Positions 7,876 to 16,329 of a stretch of DNA of 59,202 bases are shown in pieces (position 1 is the first letter of the stretch; each line of letters opens with the position of its first letter). The notes below the pieces were generated by a model. The model was not told where the DNA came from, ran no database searches, and was given only the letters and a program-made list of their open reading frames with translations. Source of the stretch: CAZGSN01 sp964371655 (lineage in GTDB: Bacteria; Desulfobacterota; Binatia; HRBIN30). The translations under genes were made by a program, and so were the position numbers. The stretch is from contig CAYJOD010000035.1 of assembly GCA_964371655.1 (NCBI GenBank), positions 1-59,202 on the forward strand, written 5' to 3'.

Positions 7876-9753
7876 CTACGCCTCCCGCGTCACCTGCGTC
7901 AGGTCACGTACCGCCCCGCGCGCGGCGCTGGTGGTGAGCAGGGCGTATGCCTGCAGAGCTTGTGAGACCGGACGCTGGCGTGACTTCGGCTTCCACGCGG
8001 CGTTGCCGCGTTCGTTCATGGCGACGCGGCGGCGCTTGAGCTCGGCGGCATCGACGAGAAGATCGATGCGGCGTTGCGGGATGTCGATGCGAATACGATC
8101 GCCCTCTTCAACCAGCGCAATCGCACCGCCATCGGCTGCCTCGGGCGAGACGTGGCCGATGCTGAGACCGGAAGTACCGCCGCTGAAACGACCGTCGGTG
8201 ATCAGGGCGCAACTCTTCCCGAGTTGCTTCGATTTGATGTACGAGGTCGGGTACAGCATCTCCTGCATGCCCGGTCCGCCCTTCGGACCTTCGTAACGAA
8301 TCAGCACGATATCGCCGGGCTGGATGTGGTCGTTGAGGATGCCGGCACAGGCGTCCTCCTGCGACTCGAAGATGCGTGCCGGTCCTTCGAAGATCCAGAT
8401 CGACTCGTCGACGCCGGCGGTCTTCACAATGCAACCGTCTTCCGCAACATTGCCGTAGAGAACCGCCAAACCACCGTCCTTGCTGTACGCGTGATCGACG
8501 CTGCGTACGCAGCCCTTGGCACGGTCCTGGTCGAGCTCGGCGTAGTACTTGTCTTGCGAGAAAGCGACGATGCTACGCACGCCGCCCGCAGCCGCGAGAC
8601 AACGCCGGCGCGCCGCATCCGAAGCGGTTTTGCGGCCGACGTCGTTGGTGTCCAGGGCCGCGCCCATACTCGAGGCGTGGACGGTCGGGACGCCGCGGCG
8701 GATGAGACCGGCGTGATCGAGCTCGCCGAGGATCGACAAGATCCCACCGGCGCGATTGACGTCCTCGACGTGATACGCCGACGAAGGAGCGACCTTGCAG
8801 ATGTTCGGGACCTGGCGCGACAGGCGATCGATGTCGCGCATGGTGAACGGCACGCCGGCTTCGTGGGCGATGGCGAGGATGTGCAGGACGGTGTTGGTCG
8901 AACCGCCCATGGCGATGTCGAGGGTGATGGCGTTCTCGAATGCCTCGAAGGTGGCGATGCTGCGTGGCAGCACGCTCTGGTCGCCCTTCACGTAGTATCG
9001 CCGTGCGAGGTCGACGATGAGGGTCGCCGCATCTTCGAAGAGCTTCCAGCGCGCCGCGTGCGTCGCCACGATCGTGCCATTGCCGGGCAGGGCTAGGCCG
9101 AGCGCTTCGTTGAGACAGTTCATCGAGTTCGCGGTAAACATCCCCGAGCACGAGCCGCAGGTCGGGCAGGCGGAGCGTTCCATCTCGAGCAGGTCGGCAT
9201 CGCTCACGCGCTCATCGCCGGCGGCGATCATTGGATCGATCAGATCGAGCTTCGCTGGCGCTAGCGGTCTGCCGGCAGCGTCGTGGGTGCCGGCGGAGGT
9301 GCCGGCTTCCATCGGGCCGCCGGAGACGAAGATGGTCGGGATGTTGAGACGCATCGCCGCCATCAACATCCCGGGCGTGATCTTGTCGCAGTTGGAGATG
9401 CACACCATGGCGTCGGCGACGTGCGCCTGGACCATGTACTCGACGCTATCGGCGATCAGGTCGCGGCTCGGCAGCGAGTACAGCATGCCGCCGTGCCCCA
9501 TGGCGATGCCGTCGTCGACCGCGATGGTGTTGAATTCGACGCCCCAGCCACCGGCGGCATCGATGACCTTCTTCACGCGTTGCCCGACGTCGTGCAGATG
9601 CACGTGGCCGGGAACGAACTGAGTGAAGCTATTGGCGATGGCGATGATCGGCTTGTGAAAGTCGGCGTCCTTCATCCCGGTGGCGCGCCACAAGGATCGC
9701 GCCCCGGCCATGTTGCGACCCTCGGTGGTCGTACGGCTTCGAAATGGATTCAT
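7876..9753 (-). CDS. ilvD: Dihydroxy-acid dehydratase
   Basis: The protein of 625 residues is close to the E. coli enzyme in length and in long identical stretches. It converts 2,3-dihydroxy acids to 2-keto acids in valine, isoleucine and pantothenate synthesis, using an iron-sulfur cluster and Mg2+. Visible motifs are VDDGIAMGHGGM, the cluster segment CISNCDKITPGM, CPTCGSCSGMFTANSMNC, and the C-terminal ITDGRFSGGTSGLSIGHVSPE. It begins MNPFRSRTTTEGRNMAGAR as in the family. It is the first gene of a likely two-gene unit with the crotonase; no other ilv gene is nearby. Confidence 0.97.
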   Translation of the reverse strand: MNPFRSRTTTEGRNMAGARSLWRATGMKDADFHKPIIAIANSFTQFVPGHVHLHDVGQRVKKVIDAAGGWGVEFNTIAVDDGIAMGHGGMLYSLPSRDLIADSVEYMVQAHVADAMVCISNCDKITPGMLMAAMRLNIPTIFVSGGPMEAGTSAGTHDAAGRPLAPAKLDLIDPMIAAGDERVSDADLLEMERSACPTCGSCSGMFTANSMNCLNEALGLALPGNGTIVATHAARWKLFEDAATLIVDLARRYYVKGDQSVLPRSIATFEAFENAITLDIAMGGSTNTVLHILAIAHEAGVPFTMRDIDRLSRQVPNICKVAPSSAYHVEDVNRAGGILSILGELDHAGLIRRGVPTVHASSMGAALDTNDVGRKTASDAARRRCLAAAGGVRSIVAFSQDKYYAELDQDRAKGCVRSVDHAYSKDGGLAVLYGNVAEDGCIVKTAGVDESIWIFEGPARIFESQEDACAGILNDHIQPGDIVLIRYEGPKGGPGMQEMLYPTSYIKSKQLGKSCALITDGRFSGGTSGLSIGHVSPEAADGGAIALVEEGDRIRIDIPQRRIDLLVDAAELKRRRVAMNERGNAAWKPKSRQRPVSQALQAYALLTTSAARGAVRDLTQVTREA

Positions 9754-9794
9754 GCGTGTACTTTACATCGGACGCGGCCGAGCTTCGAGGGCTG

Positions 9795-9944
9795 GGGGCG
9801 TCGTATCTCTCTCGTGAAGCGTATCTCGTGAAGCGTATCTCGTTCGATCAGGACCGAATCAAGTGGCGAGCGACATCCTTCATCGGGCTGTCACTCAGAC
9901 GAGACACGCTTCACGAGATACGAGATACGAGATACGCCCCAAGC
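9795..9944. repeat. Direct/inverted repeat cluster around CGTATCTCGTGAAG
   Basis: The unit GAAGCGTATCTCGT is tandemly repeated at about 9816-9842, and its complement (CGCTTCACGAGATACGAGATA) follows near 9908-9937, so the region can fold into a long hairpin. It separates the divergent ilvD start and the end of the cytochrome gene. No gene is seen. Confidence 0.6.
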
Positions 9945-11057
9945 CTACCACCAGATCCCGCCGTCGAGGTATTCCCACAGGAAGAACGCTCCGACTCGAT
10001 AATCGAAGGGGCGGTGGTGGCTGACCGGAATCTGCGAGCCGATGCCGACGGCGACGTGACCGCGCTTGGTGAGCGGAACATACAAGGTCGGCGCCAGCAG
10101 AGTGTAGTCGCGGAAGGAGCCTTCGATCTTCTGTGCCGACTCGAATTCCAACGCTGGAACCAAGGTATTCTTGAGGGTGCCGAGCGGATACTGCAGGGCA
10201 AAGCGGTACAGGAAGTGGCGCGCGGCGCGATCGACGTCGACGGGAAGAACGGCGCGGAACTGTGTCTGCAGCACCAAGCCGGCGTAGCTATGGCCGCTCA
10301 GCAGGGCCGGTTCGAAGGTGGTTGTCCCGTTCCCAAGGCCGCGCCGATGATCGCCCGAGGGCACCACCAAGTCGGTAGCCAGAGCCACGATCGAGTGAGT
10401 TTGCAGCGACGCGTACGTCACATGTTTATAGGCCAAGGCGATGTCGCCGACCCCCGCCGTGGTCGCGCCGTCCTTGGCGTCGATGATGGAAAGGGGCAGC
10501 GCCAGTTCGACCTGGCCGCGTGCGCCGACGCGCCCCTCCACCGCGAGCTCGGTGTCGTAGGCACGTTCGTTGGTGGCATCGGAGAAGCGTTGCACGAGGA
10601 CGGCTTCGTTTTCCGGGAACGCCTTGGTGACGAAGGTCGGGCGGCGGAAGTTGAGCTCGCCACGCGGCCAGGCGGGATCGGCGCAAAAGGTGCGGATGTA
10701 ATCGAGCACCGACTTCAAATCGTCCGGCGACAGGACCTGTGCGAACGCAGGCATGCGGTCCGAGAGACCGAGGAACGGGCCGCCATGTGCGGTAAGAGCG
10801 ATCCAATCGGGATCGGGCTCACGGGTGGTTATCTGGCAATCGGCAAAATCGGGCAGGGGTACGTCGATATTACTCCCCTGAGGAGAACCGCGACCATCGT
10901 TGCCATGGCAGGAGGCGCAGGCGTCCGTATAGAGCTCCTTGCCATCCGGCTGCGCCAGAATCGGCACGGCGCGGAAGAGACAACTGAAAAAGATCAACGT
11001 CGAGGCAACGGCCCGCGTCGTAGTGATTGAAAATGCAGTCCTCGTGTAGCTTCGCAT
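9945..11057 (-). CDS. Cytochrome c domain fused to a predicted outer-membrane-type barrel
   Basis: The 370-residue product has an N-terminal signal segment, then a single haem c domain with CASCH (Cys47, Cys50, His51) and a distal Met candidate in SDRMPAFAQVLS. Residues ~130-370 alternate polar and hydrophobic stretches with many aromatic ends (PLTKRGHVAVGIGSQIPVSHH, terminal WEYLDGGIWW), as in transporter-like beta barrels of the MetA-pathway/phenol-degradation type. A final aromatic residue is typical of outer membrane proteins. I chose the ATG at 11057 because AGGAGGAG lies 7 bp upstream; the frame continues 7 codons further. It could be an outer-membrane electron-transfer or porin-like protein; the role is inferred. 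Confidence 0.75.
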   Translation of the reverse strand: MRSYTRTAFSITTTRAVASTLIFFSCLFRAVPILAQPDGKELYTDACASCHGNDGRGSPQGSNIDVPLPDFADCQITTREPDPDWIALTAHGGPFLGLSDRMPAFAQVLSPDDLKSVLDYIRTFCADPAWPRGELNFRRPTFVTKAFPENEAVLVQRFSDATNERAYDTELAVEGRVGARGQVELALPLSIIDAKDGATTAGVGDIALAYKHVTYASLQTHSIVALATDLVVPSGDHRRGLGNGTTTFEPALLSGHSYAGLVLQTQFRAVLPVDVDRAARHFLYRFALQYPLGTLKNTLVPALEFESAQKIEGSFRDYTLLAPTLYVPLTKRGHVAVGIGSQIPVSHHRPFDYRVGAFFLWEYLDGGIWW

Positions 11058-11238
11058 GCAGCTGCTCCTCCTACGCAAATGGACCTATCATGGTGCGCGC
11101 TCGAAGGAAGATACGGTGTACGTAGGAAGTGAAACGATTCTGGTGTCGACAGCTTCGAACGAAGCTGAGGTCGCATCTTCGCGTCCGTGCTAGACAGAGC
11201 AGTGCGGTGTGGTTCAATACGGCGGAAGGGAGAGATCC

Positions 11239-11682
11239 ATGCATCCGTATCCACACCGCTATCCGGTCCATGCTTCCGCACGACCACAGGGTAATGTGAT
11301 GTTGACCTCATCCGGACTTCCGGACGTCGCGACAGCGCCGCCGGTCGAATTCGGTGGACCCGGTGATCAGTGGTCGCCGGAGACGCTTTTGGTCGGTGCG
11401 GCGGCGGATTGTTTCATCCTGTCGTTTCGCGCCGTCGCGACTGCGTCGAAGCTCGCGTGGAACGTGCTCAGCTGCGACGTCGAAGGCGTGCTCGACCGCG
11501 TCGAAGGGGTGACGCGCTTTACAGAAATGATCGTACGCGCGCATCTGATCGTGCCGGTGGGAACGGACGAGGAACGCGCCCGGCGTCTTCTCGAGAAGGC
11601 CGATAAGGCCTGTTTGATCATGAATTCACTCAAGCTGACGCCACAGCTCATCGCTGACATCGTCGTCGAAGCCGGCGCCTGA
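11239..11682 (+). CDS. OsmC family peroxide-reducing protein
   Basis: The 147-residue protein matches the OsmC/Ohr fold. The peroxidatic Cys58 lies in LLVGAAADCFILSF and the second Cys125 in KADKACLIMNS, the two-cysteine arrangement used for organic hydroperoxide reduction. PEFGGPG-type residues (VEFGGPGDQWSPE) precede the first helix as in the family. The ATG at 11239 follows GGAAGGGAGAG; an upstream in-frame start adds ten unlikely residues. It is cytoplasmic and stands alone, divergent from the cytochrome gene. Confidence 0.9.
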   Translation: MHPYPHRYPVHASARPQGNVMLTSSGLPDVATAPPVEFGGPGDQWSPETLLVGAAADCFILSFRAVATASKLAWNVLSCDVEGVLDRVEGVTRFTEMIVRAHLIVPVGTDEERARRLLEKADKACLIMNSLKLTPQLIADIVVEAGA

Positions 11683-12010
11683 GTCACAGCAAACCTGTCA
11701 AACCCGCGAACCGCGGCTTGTAGTTTTCCAACGCCGCGGAAGCTGGTTGCGGAGGAGGGTACCAAGATTGTACCGCGCAGCTCTGGCCCGAGGATTGCGG
11801 AGATGGGGGCTGCATGGAACCCAGCGCCTCAGACATCGAGCAGGTTTACGCTTCTAGATTTGCGGGTTGCGTCTGCTGCGATCCTTGGTTCGATCTGATC
11901 CAAGCGCTGTGGTGTGATCATGGCCAGCGCTCGCGACGATCCCGCCATGCGGAGGCGGCCACCATGGATGGCCGCTAGTCGGGTGAGCTCTACCTGCGAC
12001 GGAGGGGTAA
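11683..12010. other. Intergenic region, one doubtful small ORF
   Basis: Nothing is recognised. A 54-codon reading frame from 11814 to 11978 (starts MEPSASDIEQVYAS, has a CVCC motif) has no good ribosome site and I do not call it a gene. The gap probably carries the promoter for the gene at 12011, which has GGAGGGG just before its ATG. Confidence 0.3.
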
Positions 12011-12370
12011 ATGAGCGACCGGAGCTCCCGTTACTTGTTGCAGCCAGACGTCATGCTGCCCTTGCAGTACTTCGCGCGCCATCGCCGTCAGGCAGTGGCG
12101 GAGCGCAACTTGGTGTTTGCCGTGCTGCAGGACGCGATCAATTGCTACCAGAGCTATGCGTTTGCTCTTGACCGGCACGGCCAGCGACTGTTTCGCGAGA
12201 CTGAAGAGTGGCTCGCGAGCGCGGAACGCGTGCCATTCTCGTTCGAGCACATATGCGAGGTGCTCGACCTCGATCCAAGTTATCTGCGCACCGGGTTGCG
12301 GCGTTGGCGTGAGGCGGAACAGGAACGCCGCAGCCACGCGGTGCAGCGGCTCAACGGAACCAACAACTGA
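12011..12370 (+). CDS. Conserved hypothetical protein (FSFEHICEVLxLDP type)
   Basis: The product is a 119-residue, mostly helical and soluble protein. I do not know its function. It has the phrase EEWLASAERVPFSFEHICEVLDLDP split over residues ~66-90, followed by YLRTGLRRW; similar small proteins with this phrase occur in several deltaproteobacterial and acidobacterial genomes, where they are annotated as hypothetical. The last motif looks like a DNA- or partner-binding helix-turn-helix (VLDLDPSYLRTGLRRW). A good ribosome site (GGAGGGG) precedes the ATG. It stands alone between unrelated genes. Confidence 0.75.
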   Translation: MSDRSSRYLLQPDVMLPLQYFARHRRQAVAERNLVFAVLQDAINCYQSYAFALDRHGQRLFRETEEWLASAERVPFSFEHICEVLDLDPSYLRTGLRRWREAEQERRSHAVQRLNGTNN

Positions 12371-12563
12371 GAGTTCTCGCTGGCCTTCCAGTTGAGGAGG
12401 GCCATGGTGTCGGGATGCGGGTCGTGCCTTCCCTGCGGGGCTGAATCCGTTCGGCCGCTTCGATCCGAAATCGTTCATGGTAGATTAACGCCAAGCACGG
12501 CGCACGCCCCAGGCCGTGCCTACAAGGATCGATTTCAGTTGAATCAATTCCGGGAGGAAATCC

Positions 12564-12785
12564 GTGCGTCGAGATATCACGTTCCTCAGTGAAGGGATTG
12601 CTTGCCGAGGCTGGCATTACACCCCCGACAACGGTGCGGCTGGGCACCGCGTCCCAACCATCGTGATGGCGCATGGCTTCTCGGCGGTGAAGGAGATGCG
12701 GCTCGACCGCTTTGCCGAGGCCTTTGCCGAGGCGGGTCTTGCCACCTTGGTATTCGACTATCGCGGTTTCGGCGCTAGCGACTCG
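12564..12785 (+). pseudogene. Truncated alpha/beta hydrolase
   Basis: A GTG start with a strong ribosome site (GGGAGGAAAT) opens a reading frame whose first ~73 residues are typical of alpha/beta hydrolases: GWHYTPDN, the oxyanion strand IVMAHGFSAVKEM and LVFDYRGFGASD. Homology stops at about 12780, exactly where the convergent DksA-BON gene ends. The nucleophile Ser, Asp and His of the catalytic triad are missing. The frame runs on to 12953 as antisense of the neighbour, giving an Arg-rich tail without meaning. A deletion that joined the two genes tail to tail explains this best. Confidence 0.8.
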
Positions 12786-13572
12786 ATTCTTCTTCCTCGT
12801 CGTCGGGCGGCGCGGAGGGAGCGGTGTAATCGGTTCCCTCTTCGAGGGCTTCGACGACGTCTTCGCCCGCCGGTGGCTCATAGAGACGTGACGGCACCTC
12901 CGGGGGGTAGCTGGGCCGATCGCGGTCGTCTCGTTCCCAGAGCATTTCACTGACTCGAAGCTGATCGCGCACTTCGCGCACGCCGACGACATCGGTGATC
13001 AGCTTGCGCAGGAGCTGATGCTCGGCCGCGCTCGGCACAGCACCGTCGAGAATAACAACGCCGTGCCGGCATAGAATCCGCAACTCCTCGGCGTCCACCC
13101 GTCCGTCCGTGTGGATCGCGTCGGCGATCGTCTGGCGCAGCTCGACGTCGGTCAAGAGGCTCAGGTCGGGTGCGACCTCGGCCGAGCCGACTTCAGATTC
13201 GACCGACGTCGTCGCTTGCAGCGGCACTGCTTTCTCCATCTTCCCAGCGCACCTCATGCAATAGGGCGTCGCCGGGAGCGCGCGCAGGCGGGCTTCCGGG
13301 ATGGTCTTGCCGCAAGACATGCAAATACCAAAGCGGTTGTCGGCGATCCTCTGCAGGGCCTGGTCGATAAGCTCGATCTCACGCTTGCCACGCAAGTCGA
13401 GACGGTCGAACAAGCGCGCGGTGCGCTCCTGTTGGGCGCGTTCCTCGATCTCCGCCTCGCGTTCCTGCGCGATGAGCTCTAGATCGCTCTCGGTGTCGGC
13501 GACTTCCTTGAACAGGATGGCGCGGTGACTGCGGAGGGCCTCGGTGAGTGCTTCGAGCGCGGCTCGTTTCAT
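12775..13572 (-). CDS. DksA/TraR-type zinc finger protein fused to a BON domain
   Basis: The 265-residue product has a coiled-coil-rich N-terminus (about 10-80), a C4 zinc finger with Cys84, Cys87, Cys105 and Cys108 as in DksA/TraR, then a BON domain at about 135-205 (TIADAIHTDGRVDAEEL, VVILDGAVPSAAEH). The C-terminus is acidic and proline-rich, ending DDEEEESSR. DksA-like proteins bind RNA polymerase; BON domains bind phospholipid or protein and occur in osmotic-stress proteins. The ATG at 13572 follows GGAGGAAAGG. The acidic tail overlaps the truncated hydrolase, so the C-terminus may not be original. A role in stress transcription is inferred. Confidence 0.85.
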   Translation of the reverse strand: MKRAALEALTEALRSHRAILFKEVADTESDLELIAQEREAEIEERAQQERTARLFDRLDLRGKREIELIDQALQRIADNRFGICMSCGKTIPEARLRALPATPYCMRCAGKMEKAVPLQATTSVESEVGSAEVAPDLSLLTDVELRQTIADAIHTDGRVDAEELRILCRHGVVILDGAVPSAAEHQLLRKLITDVVGVREVRDQLRVSEMLWERDDRDRPSYPPEVPSRLYEPPAGEDVVEALEEGTDYTAPSAPPDDEEEESSR

Positions 13573-13773
13573 TGTTTTTGTCCTTTCCTCCGTACAAGCT
13601 TCAATCCGCCTGCCACCTACAGTTTGCGCCCGAGCCCGCGATTCGCAATCGGGATTCTCTTCGGAGTTGAGAAACCACCCACGGTGATCGGCAGTTGTGA
13701 GAATCCCCGGCGGGATCCAATTCGTGCAGGGAAGGGCGGATCGCTGGCGCGGCACTTGCGTTTGCGTAGTGAC

Positions 13774-14265
13774 ATGAAGAACACCGAGAGCAAAGCCATT
13801 CCTCTCCGTAAGGACCGCTTGCTACGCAGCCAGGGGCTCGATCCCTCCGAGACCCGAGGCAAGCAGCCGCCAACGGTATGCCCAGAGTGTCGGGTTGTGT
13901 TCGCCGATGGGCGCTGGCAGTGGGGAACCCCGCCGCCGCAGGCGGCAGAGGGGTTGTGCCCGGCCTGTAAGCGCGTCGCCGACAAGCATCCGGCGGGAAT
14001 CGTGACCATCGGCGGCGCCTTCTTTGGCGCCCATGCCGAGGAAATCCTGCACGTTGTGCGCAACACCGAGCAGCACGCGAAGGAGGAGCATCCTCTGCAG
14101 AGGATCATGAACATCGAACACACTGCCGACGGGGCGGTCATCACCACGACTGACGTCCACCTGGCGCGCGGCATCGGTGAAGCCCTGCAGCATGCGTATC
14201 GGGGCGACCTCGATTTCACCTACGCCGACGGGGACGTTACCATCCGGGTGAGCTGGAGCCGGTAA
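13774..14265 (+). CDS. BCAM0308 family protein
   Basis: The 163-residue protein has a rubredoxin-like pair of CxxC motifs, CPEC near residue 36 and CPAC near 65, followed by the phrases PAGIVTIGGAFFGAHAEEI, EHPLQRIMNIE and ITTTDVHLARGIGEALQHAY. This order is that of the BCAM0308 family, named after a gene in the low-oxygen-activated locus of Burkholderia cenocepacia. The second half looks like the stand-alone NMD3-related fold reported for such proteins, but I cannot verify that. Biochemical function is unknown. The gene is divergent from the DksA-BON gene, with about 200 bp between them. Confidence 0.85.
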   Translation: MKNTESKAIPLRKDRLLRSQGLDPSETRGKQPPTVCPECRVVFADGRWQWGTPPPQAAEGLCPACKRVADKHPAGIVTIGGAFFGAHAEEILHVVRNTEQHAKEEHPLQRIMNIEHTADGAVITTTDVHLARGIGEALQHAYRGDLDFTYADGDVTIRVSWSR

Positions 14266-14281
14266 CCACGGCTGCCCCGTC

Positions 14282-14656
14282 TCACCCAGCTGCCTCCGTC
14301 GGGAACCCCGCTTCCGTCCATCCGCGCCAACCGCCATCCATCGACACGATATTGCTGTACCCCATCTTCTGCACATTGTCGGCAGCGAGGGCAGAGCGGA
14401 ATCCCCCGCCGCAGTAGAGGACAAGGCGTATGCTGGGATCGGGATACATGGTCTCGATGTCGCGCTCGATGATGCCTTTCGACAGATGCTTCGCGCCCGG
14501 AAGATGACCGCGGGCGAACTCGCTTTCCTCGCGCACGTCGACGAGCTCGAACGATTCACCGCGATCGAGCATGGCTTTGACGTCGCGGATGCTGACCTCG
14601 CGAACGCGCTGCTTGGCATCGGTGACGATCTTGAGGAACCCCGGTGAATGCTTCAT
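14282..14656 (-). CDS. Single-domain rhodanese-like sulfurtransferase
   Basis: The 124-residue product has one rhodanese domain, with LVDVREESEFARGHLPGA at 38-55 and the active-site loop YCGGGFRSA carrying Cys82. The CGGGFR loop has six residues with an Arg at its end, fitting sulfur rather than phosphate substrates. Partners are unknown. The ATG at 14656 follows GGAGGACTGATCGC; the frame extends 14 codons upstream without need. It converges with the BCAM0308 gene, leaving 16 bp between the stop codons. Confidence 0.9.
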   Translation of the reverse strand: MKHSPGFLKIVTDAKQRVREVSIRDVKAMLDRGESFELVDVREESEFARGHLPGAKHLSKGIIERDIETMYPDPSIRLVLYCGGGFRSALAADNVQKMGYSNIVSMDGGWRGWTEAGFPTEAAG

Positions 14657-14720
14657 GCGATCAGTCCTCCACTCTCGCTCAAAGACTCCACCACCCAATC
14701 TCCAAGATCAAGGTCGCGGC

Positions 14721-14980
14721 GCAGGCTGAAGTCCTGCGCGGCTTTGCACCAAAAGTCGACTCGGAGCTTTGCTATCCGACAAATGCAATTGTCATTCCGA
14801 GCGGGAGCGAGGAATCTGCAGTGGAATGTCGGACGATGGAGGGCTCGGAAGATTCCTCGCCACGGAAGTGCAATGGCTCGGAATGACACCCTTGGGGACT
14901 TTTGGTGCAAACCCGTCCTGCGCCTACATTTCGGAAGAGTCCGCGAACGCGGGCTGTAGGCGCACGACTTCAGCCTGCGC
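14721..14980. repeat. Palindromic repeat split by a mobile element
   Basis: The outer arms GCAGGCTGAAGTCCTGCGC (left) and GCACGACTTCAGCCTGCGC (right) form one palindrome that also includes CTACA / TGTAG. The element at 14740-14914 interrupts its left arm. The remaining gap up to the P450 gene shows nothing else. Confidence 0.7.
14740..14914. mobile_element. 175-bp MITE-like element with 9-bp target duplication
   Basis: The ends are GGCTTTGCACC and GGTGCAAACCC (10 of 11 bases complementary), and ACTTTTGG/CCAAAAGT extends the pairing. The 9-bp sequence GTCCTGCGC is repeated directly on both sides (14731-14739 and 14915-14923). The interior carries its own hairpin with arms GTCATTCCGAGC and GCTCGGAATGAC. 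No coding sequence is present. Confidence 0.82.
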
Positions 14981-15062
14981 CGGTGATCGGCGGGCTCCAC
15001 GGCTTGCCATCCATCGCAGCGACGCCGCCATGAACGATTTTGCCGTGGCTCGATGATTGCCG

Positions 15063-16268
15063 TCATGCCGACACCAACTCGACCGGCAATCGTTTCACAC
15101 CACGAAAGATAAAGCTTGGATGGATCGGCAGGGGATCGTTGTCGGTACGGTGGAGGTCCTTGGTCCGCCGCAACAGCTCGCGCACCGCGACCAAGGCCTC
15201 GAGGCGCGCGAGATTCGCGCCGATGCAGTAATGGGGGCCGAACCCAAACGCCATGTGGCGGTTGTCGTCGCGACGAATGTCAAAGCGCTCCCCATCCGTA
15301 AACACCGTCTCGTCTCGGTTCGCCGACCCGAGCCACAGCAATGCAAAAGATCCCTTGGCGATGGTGTGACCGTCGACCGTCGTTTCCCGGGTCGCGAAAC
15401 GTACGTCGGATTGCACCGGCGACGAAAAACGCAGCACCTCTTCGATGGCGTTGGGTAGCAGCTGCGGTTGCGCGCGCAGCTCGGCGGCGGCTTTGGGATG
15501 GTCCATGAGTACGAGCGCGGCGTTGCCGATCAAGTTGGTCGTCGTTTCGTTGCCGGCGACGAGCAGGAGGATGAGCATTTGCAACATCTCGTCGAAGCTC
15601 AGTCGCGATCCTTCGAGCTCGGCGGCGACGAGCCCCGACAACAGATCCTCGCGTGGCTGGCCGCGGCGCTGCTCCGCAAGCGGGGTGAAGTAGTCGCGCA
15701 TGGCCTCGATGATGCGCACCTGCTTGGCCATGCGTTCCGGAGACGGTGGGTCGAGGATGCCGCCACCGAGGTCGGCGACGAGCGCGTCCGACCATTCCTT
15801 GAACTGCGGTTGGTCCTCGACCGGCACGCCGATCATCTCGGCAATCACGATCACTGGCAGCGGGTAGGTCAGCGCCTCGACGAGATCGACGCGGCGTTGC
15901 GCCAGAGCCTTGTCCAAGAGGTCGCGGGCGATCTCTTCCATGCGTGGCTCTAGGCGACGCACGACCCGCGGCGTGAAAGCCTGATTCACCAAGCCGCGCA
16001 GTCGCGTGTGTTCGGGCGCGTCGACCATGAGCATACTCGGCGGTAAGTGCCGCGGTCGCTCGACACCCGGTGGTAACGGGAAGGAGCTCGACCACAGCGA
16101 CGCGTCCTTGAGGATCGACTGGATCGCTTCGTACCGGAAGATCGAAACCACCGGCAACCCTTCGTGCGCGAACACCGGCTGCTCGCGACGTGCCCGTGCG
16201 TAGAGCGCGAACGGGTCGCGGCGGGTGTCGATGTCGAAGGGATTGAACGCGAAAGGCTCAGCCATCAA
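15063..16268 (-). CDS. Cytochrome P450
   Basis: The soluble bacterial P450 is 401 residues long. The haem loop FGFGPHYCIG carries the axial Cys348; the I helix has LLVAGNETTTNLI with the acid-alcohol pair (Glu-Thr, a Glu variant); the K helix ExxR is EEVLR; and the segment SSPVQSDVRFATRETT follows. No transmembrane anchor is seen. Substrate cannot be predicted, though the compact class I type often acts on terpenoids, sterols or alkanes in such genomes. No ferredoxin or reductase gene is adjacent. Start is either of two tandem ATG codons (16268 or 16265). Confidence 0.95.
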   Translation of the reverse strand: MMAEPFAFNPFDIDTRRDPFALYARARREQPVFAHEGLPVVSIFRYEAIQSILKDASLWSSSFPLPPGVERPRHLPPSMLMVDAPEHTRLRGLVNQAFTPRVVRRLEPRMEEIARDLLDKALAQRRVDLVEALTYPLPVIVIAEMIGVPVEDQPQFKEWSDALVADLGGGILDPPSPERMAKQVRIIEAMRDYFTPLAEQRRGQPREDLLSGLVAAELEGSRLSFDEMLQMLILLLVAGNETTTNLIGNAALVLMDHPKAAAELRAQPQLLPNAIEEVLRFSSPVQSDVRFATRETTVDGHTIAKGSFALLWLGSANRDETVFTDGERFDIRRDDNRHMAFGFGPHYCIGANLARLEALVAVRELLRRTKDLHRTDNDPLPIHPSFIFRGVKRLPVELVSA

Positions 16269-16329
16269 CGAACAGTGTCACACGGGAGATTCGAGATCCA
16301 GGTGGATTGGCGATGTGAGCCGGCACTGT

